64,000 nucleotides of DNA, taken from contig NZ_RBRE01000064.1 of NCBI RefSeq assembly GCF_003700275.1, positions 90,848 through 154,847 of the forward strand, written 5' to 3'. Shown piece after piece: positions 53,688-63,100 of the stretch. The first letter of the stretch is position 1. Every line of letters begins with the position of its first letter. This DNA comes from Pseudomonas cichorii (GTDB lineage: Bacteria > Pseudomonadota > Gammaproteobacteria > Pseudomonadales > Pseudomonadaceae). The translations under genes were made by a program, and so were the position numbers. The notes under the pieces are model-generated. The model saw nothing but the letters and a program-made list of their open reading frames with translations, was not told the origin of the DNA and did no database searches.

Positions 53688-54560
53688 ATGCTCCTCATCG
53701 ATTTCCTGGCCAGCTCCGTGCTGGCCTTCGTTATTTCCACGTTTGTTCTAGGCCTGTTGGTTGGTAGTTTCCTCAACGTCGTGATCTATCGACTGCCGAA
53801 GATGATGGAGCGTGACTGGAAGATCCAGGCCCGGGAGGTACTTGGCTTACCGGCCGAACCGGCACCGGACACCTTCAACCTGATCCTCCCGCACTCCAGT
53901 TGCCCGCAATGCGCACATCAGATACGACCTTGGGAAAACCTGCCGGTCATCAGTTATCTGGCCCTGGGCGGAAAATGCTCAAGCTGCAAGACACCGATCA
54001 GCAAGCGCTATCCGCTGGTCGAGCTAAGCTGCGGCGTGCTGTCAGCCTACATCGCGTGGCATTTCGGTTTTGGCTGGCAGGCTGCGGCGATGCTGGTGTT
54101 GGCGTGGGGCTTGCTGGCCATGAGCCTGATCGATGCCGACCATCAATTATTGCCGGACTCTCTGGTGTTGCCCTTGTTGTGGCTGGGGCTTATCGTCAAT
54201 ACCTTCGGCCTGTTCACCTCACTGGGCGATGCAGTGTGGGGTGCGGTGGCAGGTTATCTGTCGCTGTGGTCGGTGTTCTGGCTATTCAAGCTGGTGACCG
54301 GCAAGGAAGGCATGGGCTATGGCGACTTCAAGCTGCTGGGCATGCTCGGCGCCTGGGGCGGCTGGCAGATCCTGCCGCTGACGATACTTTTGTCTTCGCT
54401 GGTCGGTGCCGTGCTGGGCCTGATCCTGATGCGTGTACGCCGGGTCGAAGCCGGCTCACCAATCCCCTTCGGTCCTTATCTGGCCATCGCGGGGTGGATC
54501 GCTTTGCTCTGGGGTGGTCAAATAACCGACTCCTATTTGCAGTTTGCCGGTTTCAAATGA
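53688..54560 (+). CDS. pilD: Prepilin peptidase/N-methyltransferase PilD
   Basis: A 290-residue inner membrane aspartic protease that cleaves the pilin leader and N-methylates the new Phe. The zinc-binding CxxC pairs in CPQCAHQIRPWENLPVISYL and CSSCKTPISKRYPLVEL are present, and both catalytic Asp in LIDADHQLLPD and GMGYGDFKLL. About seven helices. It also serves type II secretion pseudopilins. The stop overlaps the coaE start by four bases (ATGA). Confidence 0.96.
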   Translation: MLLIDFLASSVLAFVISTFVLGLLVGSFLNVVIYRLPKMMERDWKIQAREVLGLPAEPAPDTFNLILPHSSCPQCAHQIRPWENLPVISYLALGGKCSSCKTPISKRYPLVELSCGVLSAYIAWHFGFGWQAAAMLVLAWGLLAMSLIDADHQLLPDSLVLPLLWLGLIVNTFGLFTSLGDAVWGAVAGYLSLWSVFWLFKLVTGKEGMGYGDFKLLGMLGAWGGWQILPLTILLSSLVGAVLGLILMRVRRVEAGSPIPFGPYLAIAGWIALLWGGQITDSYLQFAGFK

Positions 54561-55180
54561 CCAACCCTGCTTTCAAACCCTGGATTCTTGGCCTGACCGG
54601 CGGCATCGGTAGCGGTAAAAGTGCAGCAGCACAGTGCTTTATCGATCAGGGCATTCATACCGTGGATGCCGACCATGTCGCCCGCTGGGTGGTCGAGCCA
54701 GGACGCCCGGCGCTGAAGCAGATTGCCGAGCATTTCGGCCCAGGCGTGCTCCAGGCCAGTGGCGAGCTGGATCGTGGCGCACTACGCGCCTTGATCTTCG
54801 AGCAGCCTGCTGAGCGACGCTGGCTGGAGTCCTTGCTGCACCCACTGATCAACCAGGAAATCGTCAGCTATCTGGCCAGGGCCACATCGCCTTATGCGAT
54901 TCTGGTTTCGCCGCTGCTGATCGAATCCGGGCAGTACAAGATGGTGCAGCGGGTTCTGGTGATCGACGCTCCCGAAAGCCTGCAAATAGAACGCACCATG
55001 CAGCGCGACGGCTCCAGCCCGGAGCAGGTTCAGGCCATTCTCAAGGTGCAGGCACAACGCGAAGAGCGGCTGCGCCATGCCGACAATGTGCTGACCAATG
55101 ATCGCGACACCAACTGGCTGAAAAGCGAAGTCGAGCGGCTGCATCACTTTTTTCTTACTTTGCGTGGAGGCCAATCGTGA
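54557..55180 (+). CDS. coaE: Dephospho-CoA kinase
   Basis: A 207-residue P-loop kinase for the last step of CoA synthesis. It shows GLTGGIGSGKSAAAQCF (P-loop), DADHVARWVVEPGRPALKQI and LVSPLLIESG. ATG overlaps the pilD stop; its TGA overlaps the yacG GTG. The pilD-coaE-yacG series is conserved in pseudomonads. Confidence 0.96.
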   Translation: MTNPAFKPWILGLTGGIGSGKSAAAQCFIDQGIHTVDADHVARWVVEPGRPALKQIAEHFGPGVLQASGELDRGALRALIFEQPAERRWLESLLHPLINQEIVSYLARATSPYAILVSPLLIESGQYKMVQRVLVIDAPESLQIERTMQRDGSSPEQVQAILKVQAQREERLRHADNVLTNDRDTNWLKSEVERLHHFFLTLRGGQS

Positions 55181-55386
55181 GCCAACCAATGACCGTCCAA
55201 TGCCCGACCTGTGGCGCCCCGGTGGAATGGAGCGCCGCCAGTCCGGCTCGTCCGTTCTGCTCAGATCGCTGCAAACTGATCGACCTGGGTGCCTGGGCGT
55301 CCGAAGAACATGCGATTCCGGTCAGCCCGGATGCCGAAGACGATCTGTTCTCCGGTGATTTCGATCCACCACCACGCGGCCATTGA
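55177..55386 (+). CDS. yacG: DNA gyrase inhibitor YacG
   Basis: A 69-residue zinc protein with CPTCGAPV and FCSDRCKLIDLGAWASEE, the four-cysteine YacG site. It binds GyrB and inhibits gyrase. Starts at GTG 55177, with GGAGG six bases upstream, overlapping the coaE stop by four bases. Confidence 0.95.
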   Translation: MSQPMTVQCPTCGAPVEWSAASPARPFCSDRCKLIDLGAWASEEHAIPVSPDAEDDLFSGDFDPPPRGH

Positions 55387-55418
55387 TCGGCTGCATGCGC
55401 TCAGTACCCGTGCGCCAG

Positions 55419-55880
55419 TCATGGCCGCTCAAGTGCGGTCAGCAACAGCTCGGCACTGCTGAATTGCTGCTGGCTGACCAGTTGCCCATCGCGCAACTGT
55501 AGCCACAGCACCTTGTCTTCATCACCTGCATACTGCGGCACGATCCGCGCATCGCGATCAAGGATGACGCGATAGGAGTACTCACGCATCCTGGGGATCG
55601 CGAACAGGCTGGCAATTACACTGGGCATCTTCTGGATATCGGCCACGAACACGGTTTGCCGTGACTCCAGAAAGCCTTTGGGCTTGTCCTTGAGCGCAGC
55701 ATTGACCAGCTTGGCCGCGTCCATGCTGCGCGCTACCAGCAACGTCCGGGTCTGGTTATTCAGCGTGAAGGGCTGATCGTACTGATCAAGCAAGGTCCAG
55801 GGCGTCAGGCGCTCACCGACTTGCAAAGCCTGGGCAGTCAGCGGCAATAAAGCCAGAAGCAGGATGGGCAGGAATTTCAA
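55419..55880 (-). CDS. Exported protein of unknown function, thioredoxin-fold-like
   Basis: A 153-residue protein, probably periplasmic. From TTG 55880 the N-terminus reads (M)KFLPILLLALLPLTAQA, a clear signal peptide with a TAQA site. The mature part (LQVGERLTPWTLLDQYDQPFTL) begins like peroxiredoxin or YtfJ-type thioredoxin-fold proteins, but no CxxC is present. GGACT lies before the TTG; a longer frame back to 56048 has no signal peptide at its start and overlaps the chemoreceptor gene. Function not recognised. Confidence 0.72.
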   Translation of the reverse strand: MKFLPILLLALLPLTAQALQVGERLTPWTLLDQYDQPFTLNNQTRTLLVARSMDAAKLVNAALKDKPKGFLESRQTVFVADIQKMPSVIASLFAIPRMREYSYRVILDRDARIVPQYAGDEDKVLWLQLRDGQLVSQQQFSSAELLLTALERP

Positions 55881-55984
55881 TGTGCGAGTCCTTGAAAATG
55901 AATGGCCGGGAGCATGCATGCTTTCACAGACACGCCCCCGCCCGTCAACCGTCCATTCTCTAGAAACCAGCGCCGGTCTGAAGA

Positions 55985-57868
55985 TCAGACACTGAAGCGG
56001 CCGAGCAAACGATTCTGCTGACCCACCTGTTCCACCATCAACGCACACTGACGCACCTGAATTTCGGCGCTGGCTGCAACCTCATGGCTGATATCGCGGA
56101 TATTGGTGGTATTGAGGTTGATCTCTTCAGTGGTCGCACTCTGCTGTTCCGCAGCCGTGGCAATCTGCATGTTCATGTCATTGATGCGGATGATGGCCTG
56201 ACGGATGTCCGTGAGCATCTCATTGGCCACGCCCGCTTCCTCGGCCGTCTTGCTGGCACTGTCGCGGTTCAGTTGCATGCGCGACTCGGCCTGTTTGACC
56301 CCGGCCTGCAACTGATCGATCATCTGGCGGATTTCCTGGGTCGATTTCTGGGTACGCGAGGCCAGCGAACGCACCTCATCGGCCACCACCGCAAAACCAC
56401 GCCCGGACTCACCGGCACGCGCCGCCTCGATTGCTGCGTTCAAGGCCAGCAGGTTGGTCTGCTCGGCAATGCTGTTGATCACCGACAAAATCGACTCGAT
56501 ATTCTGGCTGAGCCTGGCCAGCTCGGTAATCGCCTGACTGGCCTCATCCATCTCAACCGCCAGACTCTTGATCGCATCCGTTGAGCGCGACACCACACGC
56601 ACACCACTGTCGACTTCCTCGTTGGCCGAGAGCGCCGCCTGAGCCGCTGCCTGGGCGTTACGAGCCACTTCCTCGGCAGTCGAAGCCATCTCCTGCATTG
56701 CTGTGGCCAGTTGATCGAGTTCCTGCAATTGCCGTTGCAGTCGGCCATCGGCCTGATTGGCTTCGCCGGAAGTGCGGTTGGTGCTTTCATGCACCTGCTT
56801 CGAGCTGCCCATCACTTGCACGATCAGGGTCTGCAGGCTTTCCATGAAGCGATTGAACTCACGGGATAGCAGAGCGATTTCATCATTGCCGGAAGCCGGC
56901 AGGCGTCGGGTCAGATCACCTTCGCCGCTGTTGATTTCACGCAAGGAGGTGTGCAGAAGCTCAAGCGGCTTGAGCAAGCGTCTCATCAGCAGCCCCAGCA
57001 CAACCAGACTGACGATAACCCCCAGTAAAGTGGCAATAGCCGCTCGCCAGCTCAGGCTATTGGCCTCAGCCATGACGATACTGTTGTCGAGCACGACGCC
57101 GATGTACCAGTTCATACCCTTGAGGTTGGACAGCGGGGTAAAAGACACCAGCAGATCCTTGCCGGATGCGCTGACCGGTTGCAGCCTGCCCTCCAGAGCC
57201 GGACTTTTGCCCTCGAACAGCTCGCGGTAATTCTTGCCATTCAGGCTGCTGCTCGGGTGGGAAATGATATTGCCGCTGCTGCTCATCAGAAAGGCGTAGC
57301 CGGCACCATCGAAGTCCATGGTGTTGATCGCATCGGAGACGCTTTTCAAACGGACATCGCCGCCGATCACCCCAAGCGCCTCACCGGCATTGCGTAGCGG
57401 CGTCACGGCCGAAATCAGCGTCTCACCGGTGGTGGAGTCGACATAGGGTTCGGTAAGCACAGTCTGCGTAGCAGCCTTGCCCGTCGCATACCAGGGGCGC
57501 GTACGTCCGTCCCAGTCAGGCTTTGGCTTCCATGAGTCGAGGTTCTTGATGGGCTTGCCGTCGCTTTGCAAGGCGCCAAACACCAGAATGAACTCATCCT
57601 TGAGCAAAGGGCTGCCAATCAGGCGCTGAAGATTCTCGGAGCTGTAGTTGCTATCGATATTCTGAGTCAACAGATCCATGAGCTTGAGCTTGGCGTTCAG
57701 CCAGTTCTCGATCTGCCTGGCCAGCGTATTGCTCGACTCGGCAATGTTTGCCGAAACCTGCTTGTGAAGAGTGTCACGAACCTTTCCGACCTGCGTCACC
57801 GACAACAGACTGGTGGTACAGAACACTACCAGGGCTGCAGCCAATCCCGCCTTATGGACAATCTTCAT
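55985..57868 (-). CDS. Methyl-accepting chemotaxis protein with dCache sensor
   Basis: A 627-residue chemoreceptor. Helix 1 (about 8-28) and helix 2 (about 275-295) bracket a periplasmic double-Cache domain with FVFGALQSDGKPI and RTRPWYATGKAA. Next come HAMP and a signalling domain with the conserved hairpin tip IAEQTNLLALNAAIEAARAG and GRGFAVVADEVRSLA. It lacks a C-terminal CheR-binding pentapeptide. Ligand is unknown; amino acids are common for this sensor. ATG 57868; an in-frame TTG precedes it. Confidence 0.93.
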   Translation of the reverse strand: MKIVHKAGLAAALVVFCTTSLLSVTQVGKVRDTLHKQVSANIAESSNTLARQIENWLNAKLKLMDLLTQNIDSNYSSENLQRLIGSPLLKDEFILVFGALQSDGKPIKNLDSWKPKPDWDGRTRPWYATGKAATQTVLTEPYVDSTTGETLISAVTPLRNAGEALGVIGGDVRLKSVSDAINTMDFDGAGYAFLMSSSGNIISHPSSSLNGKNYRELFEGKSPALEGRLQPVSASGKDLLVSFTPLSNLKGMNWYIGVVLDNSIVMAEANSLSWRAAIATLLGVIVSLVVLGLLMRRLLKPLELLHTSLREINSGEGDLTRRLPASGNDEIALLSREFNRFMESLQTLIVQVMGSSKQVHESTNRTSGEANQADGRLQRQLQELDQLATAMQEMASTAEEVARNAQAAAQAALSANEEVDSGVRVVSRSTDAIKSLAVEMDEASQAITELARLSQNIESILSVINSIAEQTNLLALNAAIEAARAGESGRGFAVVADEVRSLASRTQKSTQEIRQMIDQLQAGVKQAESRMQLNRDSASKTAEEAGVANEMLTDIRQAIIRINDMNMQIATAAEQQSATTEEINLNTTNIRDISHEVAASAEIQVRQCALMVEQVGQQNRLLGRFSV

Positions 57869-58116
57869 CAAGTCGCTCCGTGCGTTTAGAAAGAAGATTT
57901 ATCGTAAACAGGGTGATAGCTATATGCAATCAAGCGTTTGATTGAATAGAGCTTTTATACTAAGTCGATTTATGGCAGCCCGCCTCGTGAATGCAGCAAA
58001 TCATACCTGTGCGCGGCATAACGGATGCATTAACGACAGATTCGAGGGTCAGCCGAGCTTGTCTAGGCGAAAAATTTTTTCAATCCCGAACGCTTTTCGT
58101 CCCCACATTCCCCCGC
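57869..58116. other. Intergenic region upstream of the chemoreceptor gene
   Basis: 248 AT-rich bases holding the chemoreceptor promoter region. It contains the perfect 7-base inverted repeat CAATCAAGCGTTTGATTG at 57927-57944. I see no supported gene in it; small open frames there lack ribosome-binding sites. Confidence 0.5.
57927..57944. promoter_or_regulatory. Inverted repeat, candidate operator upstream of the chemoreceptor gene
   Basis: CAATCAA-GCGT-TTGATTG, a perfect 7-base inverted repeat 58-76 bases before ATG 57868. Size and symmetry suit a dimeric repressor of the TetR or LacI type. No cognate regulator is adjacent. Confidence 0.45.
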
Positions 58117-58200
58117 TCACAAAGGAGAAATAGTGCCGAGCAGACCAATGCCGATGGTCAAGGCCAAAAAACCAATCATGAAAAATGCAAGCTTAGCCAT
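58117..58200 (-). CDS. 27-residue hydrophobic small protein
   Basis: A short frame not found by size-limited gene calling. It reads MAKLAFFMIGFLALTIGIGL and ends LGTISPL, TGA. AGGAGG sits six bases before ATG 58200, the best ribosome-binding site in this region. Residues 4-24 form one membrane helix, and only Lys3 is charged, as in known bacterial small membrane proteins. Function unknown; it is upstream of and codirectional with the chemoreceptor gene (249 bases). Confidence 0.62.
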   Translation of the reverse strand: MAKLAFFMIGFLALTIGIGLLGTISPL

Positions 58201-58520
58201 TTCAGGCCTCCTAGCAGAACAGGTTTGCAGTAAAGCGCGTGGCAGACACCTCTTGGAGTGCTGCGGTGTGGATATTGTGAAGTGGGGGCGAGTTGCAGTA
58301 CAGATTCAGGTAGTGGAGAAAAATGCGGATCAGATGGACAAATGATCATAGCTTTGTTGTAAAGCATGCAGGTCTTTCAGAAAAGGCCCATTTATTCCAA
58401 TAGTGCTTTTCTCACAAGAAAATTGCGGGCAAGCTGCGCCTTGCCTTATGGCCCCTACAGCCATCGCCATCGCCATCGACACGAGAAACGTTGAAACATC
58501 TAAGATCATAGGGAGGCAAA
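58201..58520. other. Intergenic region between the small protein and the Sel1 gene
   Basis: 320 bases between divergent starts, presumably holding both promoters. It includes a CATCGCCATCGCCATCGA triplet-repeat-like run near 58460-58480. I recognise no gene or RNA in it. Confidence 0.45.
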
Positions 58521-59996
58521 TTGATAAAATACACAGCCACACTGATCGCCTTAATATTATTACCAAACAGCGCACTTGCCTCACTGGAGGAAGGTGTCGA
58601 CGCACTAAAAAGACAAGACTATGCATCTGCCATAAAATACTTAAAACCAGAATCAGAAAATGGTTCTATAGCGGCCACTCGCTACATGGCAATACTCTAC
58701 GAAAGTGGAAAGGGCATACCACAAAACCTCACTGAGGCTATAAAACTCTACGAAATAGCTGCCGACAAAGGGGACACTGTTTCACAAACCAGCCTTGCTG
58801 CACTTTATCAACATGGCAAAGGTGTCAATAAAAACTATAAAAAAGCTTTTGACCTCTATCAAAAAGCAGCTGACCAAGGTTTTACTGATGCAATGGTAGC
58901 CTTGGCAGACCTGTACAGTGATGGATTAGGTACAGAGAAAAATCTCGAAAGAGCAGCAAGCCTCCTGCAAACGGCATCACACAATGGAAGTCCAGCGGCA
59001 CAAAACAACTTAGCGGCTATGTACATGAATGGAGTAGGTGTAGAAAAAAACCTGCCCAAAGCTTTTGAGCTTTTTCAATCAGCCGCCAAGCAAGGGTATG
59101 TTGTGGCACAACGTAACCTGGGAACTGTATATGATCGAGGCCTAGGAGTAACCAAAAACTCTGTCGAGGCTCTCAAGTGGTATCGCGCAAGCTCTGCGCA
59201 AGGAGATGCAATCGCGCAGTTTGCACTTGCACAGATGTATCAATATGGTACAGGCACAGACATAGACTATTCATCAGCATTAAAACTCTACAAGTTAGCT
59301 GCAGAGCAAGGGGTAGGAGCAGCCGAATATCACATAGGGTATATTTATTGGAAAGGACTTGGAGTAAGCAAAAATCCCTCCGAGGCAGCAAAGTGGTTCC
59401 AGCAAGCTGCGGCGAAAAATTTCCCGCAAGCACAAACCAACTTGGGTGATATGTACGAGAGCGGAATTGGGGTTGCAAAAAATGAAACCAAGGCGGCTCA
59501 ATTTTATATACAGGCCGCTAAATCCAATTATCCTCAAGCAGAATATAAACTTGCAAAAATCCTGAAAGATGGACGAGGCTTACCAAAGGATCACTCTACA
59601 GCATTTATGTACTTCAACAAGTTGGCTGACAAGGGAATGAGCGAAGCTCAAAGCGAGCTTGGAGTTATGTATGAAAATGGCTTGAGCGTTGAGAGGGACT
59701 ATGAGAAATCTGTCGCCCTTTTCCACAAAGCGGCTACTGGCAAATCAGCTTCCGGCTTCAAGAACTTGGGACGCTCATATGCAAAAGGCCATGGGACACC
59801 TAAAAATCTTGTCATCAGCTACGCACTAATAAACTGCGCACACAACATAGACTTCAATGACATTGATATACAAAACGAGCTAAATTCAACTCGGAAGGTA
59901 ATCAATGAGCATGATTTGCAAAAAGCGCTGACTCTTTCACTGGCTATTGATAAGGAGGGCTTAACAGCAATCGAACGCTTTCTCGCAGAGCAATAA
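58521..59996 (+). CDS. Exported Sel1-repeat protein
   Basis: A 491-residue protein with a signal peptide (MIKYTATLIALILLPNSALA) and about eleven Sel1-type repeats of roughly 36 residues. A typical unit is AATRYMAILYESGKGIPQNL. Sel1 repeats form alpha-solenoids that bind partners, often in host interaction or stress signalling. The gene is strikingly AT-rich with A-ending codons and many AAA/AAT codons, unlike its neighbours, suggesting horizontal acquisition. Starts at TTG 58521 with GGGAGG four to five bases upstream. It converges on the RTX gene. Confidence 0.88.
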   Translation: MIKYTATLIALILLPNSALASLEEGVDALKRQDYASAIKYLKPESENGSIAATRYMAILYESGKGIPQNLTEAIKLYEIAADKGDTVSQTSLAALYQHGKGVNKNYKKAFDLYQKAADQGFTDAMVALADLYSDGLGTEKNLERAASLLQTASHNGSPAAQNNLAAMYMNGVGVEKNLPKAFELFQSAAKQGYVVAQRNLGTVYDRGLGVTKNSVEALKWYRASSAQGDAIAQFALAQMYQYGTGTDIDYSSALKLYKLAAEQGVGAAEYHIGYIYWKGLGVSKNPSEAAKWFQQAAAKNFPQAQTNLGDMYESGIGVAKNETKAAQFYIQAAKSNYPQAEYKLAKILKDGRGLPKDHSTAFMYFNKLADKGMSEAQSELGVMYENGLSVERDYEKSVALFHKAATGKSASGFKNLGRSYAKGHGTPKNLVISYALINCAHNIDFNDIDIQNELNSTRKVINEHDLQKALTLSLAIDKEGLTAIERFLAEQ

Positions 59997-60032
59997 AAAA
60001 GCAAACAATCCAATCATTACGAGCAAGTCCAG

Positions 60033-60066
60033 ATACGAAGCGCCATATTAACATGGCGCTTCGTAT
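60033..60066. terminator. Perfect inverted repeat between Sel1 and RTX genes
   Basis: ATACGAAGCGCCAT and its exact complement enclose a six-base loop. It lies between the convergent stops (59996 and 60116). A strong T-run is missing, so termination efficiency is uncertain; a bidirectional terminator is the simplest reading. Confidence 0.65.
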
Positions 60067-60115
60067 ACTCGGCCATCCAGAGGTGCACCGTTACCGGCAC
60101 ACCTCTCCCTCAGAC

Positions 60116-63100
60116 TTACTGCCAGTTAGCAGCCAGCACTGCCTCCAGTTGCGTTTGTTGCGCAGCTGTCAGGTTTCTTTCTGCACCTGCATCCACACCG
60201 AATGACGCCATGCTGTCGACCAGGTTTTGTACCTGGCTGTCGAGCAGGGTTTTGCCATCGGCCGTCTTGAACTGATCCACTTGATACTCATTGGCTGAAT
60301 ACCAGTTGCTCACCAGCACCTTGTCGTTGGTGTCGATGATGCTGACCTCCAGATCGCTGCCACTGCGACGGAACCACAGATCATCCAGACTGACATCGGC
60401 ACCGAACTGCAGCACATCAGTGCCGCTGCTGGTGTCGTAGTTGCTGATGGTGTCTCTGCCGGAGCCAATGCCGAACTCATACGTATCACTGCCATCGCCA
60501 CCAATGAGGTAATCGTTGCCAGCGCCACCATTGAGCACATCATTGCCGGTTCCGCCGTATAGGGTGTCGTTTCCGGCGTCTCCGAACAGACTATCGTTGC
60601 CTGCGTCGCCATACAGCGTATCGGTTCCGGCACCGCCAGACAGATTGTCGTTGCCAGCATCACCAAAGACACTGTCGTCGCCGTCGCCAGCATTGATGAG
60701 ATCGTTGCTGGTATAACCGCGCAGGGTCTGGTCAGAGGCGCTGCCCAACAGCATCTGCGACTTGATCGTCGCCTGATCCCAGATTGTGCCGTCAGCGAAT
60801 TGCAACTGGTCGACCTGATAGCCGCCAGTAGCATCTTCGCTGAAGTGGCTCATCACTCGCAGGCTATCGGTAGTGCCATTCACGCGTATGACCAGATCAT
60901 TGCTCTCACGAGCAATGCTGACATCGTTCACGTTCAGATCGGCAAACTTGACGGTATCGAGTTTGCCGATACGGCCTTCGTGGGCATAGTAGATAGTGTC
61001 CTGGCCTGCACCTTTACCGAACAGATAGGTATCGTCGCCGTTACCACCATTCAGTTGGTCGTTTCCTGCACCACCGTCCAGCACATCATTGCCATCTCCA
61101 CCGTTAAGCGCGTCATTCCCGGCACCGCCTTGCAGCAGATCGTCACCAGCGTCGCCATTGAGCGTGTCGGCACCAGCACCACCTGACAAGGTGTCGTTGC
61201 CGCTACCGCCATTGACCGTATCGTCGCCGGCACCGGCGTCGATCAGGTCATTGCTGGAAGTACCCGACAGCGTTTCATCGATGTCAGAACCTTGCATTAC
61301 CTGGAACTTGATCCGGCTTTGATCCCAGATGGTGCCATCGGCAAACTCGATACGGTCGATCTGGTAGCCATAGGTGGCATCACTGGTGAAGTGGCTCACT
61401 ACGCGCAGGCTATCGGTGCTACCCAGCACGCGGATGAGCAAGTCGTTACCTTCACGAAGCACGCTGACATCCGCCACGTTCAAGTCGGTCAGTCTTACGG
61501 TATCGAGCTTGTCGGCACGGCTTTCATAGGCGTAGTAGATGGTGTCTTGTCCAGCGCCCTTGCCGAACAGATACGTATCGTTGCCATCACCACCGTCGAG
61601 TTGATCGTTGCCCAGGCCGCCATCAAGGATGTCATCGCCGGTACCGCCGTTGAGGGTATCGTTGCCCGAACCACCCTGCAGCAGATCATTGCCCGCACCG
61701 CCGTTCAGCGTATCGGCTCCGGTATTACCCATCAGAGTGTCGTTACCGGCAGCGCCGTTAATGACGTCGTCACCCGCTCCCGCATCAATGACATCGTCAC
61801 CGTCGGTGCCCGTGAGGGTTTCCTCGGCTTCACTGCCTTGCAGCACCTGATTCTTGATGGCTGCCTGATCCCAGAAACTGCCATCGGCGAACTGGATGCG
61901 ATCAATTTGATAGCCATAGGTCGCATCACCCATGAAGTGATAAACGATACGCAGGCTGTCGGTGCTGCCCAGCACGCGAATGAGCAAGTCATTACCATCA
62001 CGGCGCACGCTGACATCAGCAGCGTTCAGGTCGAGCAGCTTGACGGTATCCAGCTTGCCCGCACGATTTTCATAGGCGTAATACACCGTGTCCTGGCCCG
62101 CTCCCCTGGCGAAGAGATAGGTATCGTCACCATCTCCGCCATCCAGGCGGTCGTTACCGGCACCGCCATCCAGAACGTCGTTACCCAGGCCACCATTGAG
62201 CGTGTCGTTACCCACACCACCCAACAGCAGATCATCACCGGCTTCGCCATTGAGCGTGTCTGCGCCCTTGCTGCCTGACAGCGTATCGTTGCCACTGCCG
62301 CCATTGACGGTATCGTCGCCTGCGCCAGCATCAATGCTGTCATCGCTGGCAGTACCCGCCAACGTCTCATCGGCATCCGTACCTTGCAGAACGGCAGACT
62401 TGATCACAGCCTGGTTCCAGGTGCTGCCATCGGCAAACTGGATGCGGTCGATCTGGTAGCCATAGGTTGCATCGCTGGTGAAGTGGCTCACTACGCGCAG
62501 GCTATCGGTGCTACCCAGCACGCGGATGAGCAAGTCGTTACCTTCACGGCGCACACTGACATCGGCTGCATTCAGGTCGATCAGCTTGACGGTATCGAGC
62601 TTGTCGGCACGGCTTTCATAGGCGTAGTAGATGCTGTCCTGACCCGACCCCTTGCCGAACAGGTAAGTATCGTCGCCATTGCCACCGTCCAGCGTGTCAT
62701 TGCCTGCACCGCCATCCAGCAGATCGTTACCGTTGCCGCCATACAGACTGTCTTTACCGTCGCCACCATTGAGCACATCGTTGCCGTCTTCACCATTCAG
62801 GGTGTCGGCACCGCTACCACCCGACAGGGTATCGTTACCGCTGCCGCCACTGACGACATCGTCGCCCGCTGCAGCATTGATCACGTCATCGCTGCCGGTA
62901 CCCGCCAGGGTTTCATCGGCCTCAGTGCCTTGCAGCACTTGAGTCTTGATTGCGGTCTGGTCCCAGAAGCTGCCGTCAGCGAACTCGATGCGATCGATTT
63001 GATAACCAGCGGTGGCATCGCTCATGAAGTGATAGACCACACGCAAGGTATCGGTCGTACCGGTAATGCGGATGACCAGGTCATAGCCATCGCGCGCAAC

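Noticed and set aside
53900..54556. N-terminal extension of coaE into pilD
   Set aside because: The upstream frame is the shadow of pilD; the coaE family starts at the P-loop segment right after ATG 54557.
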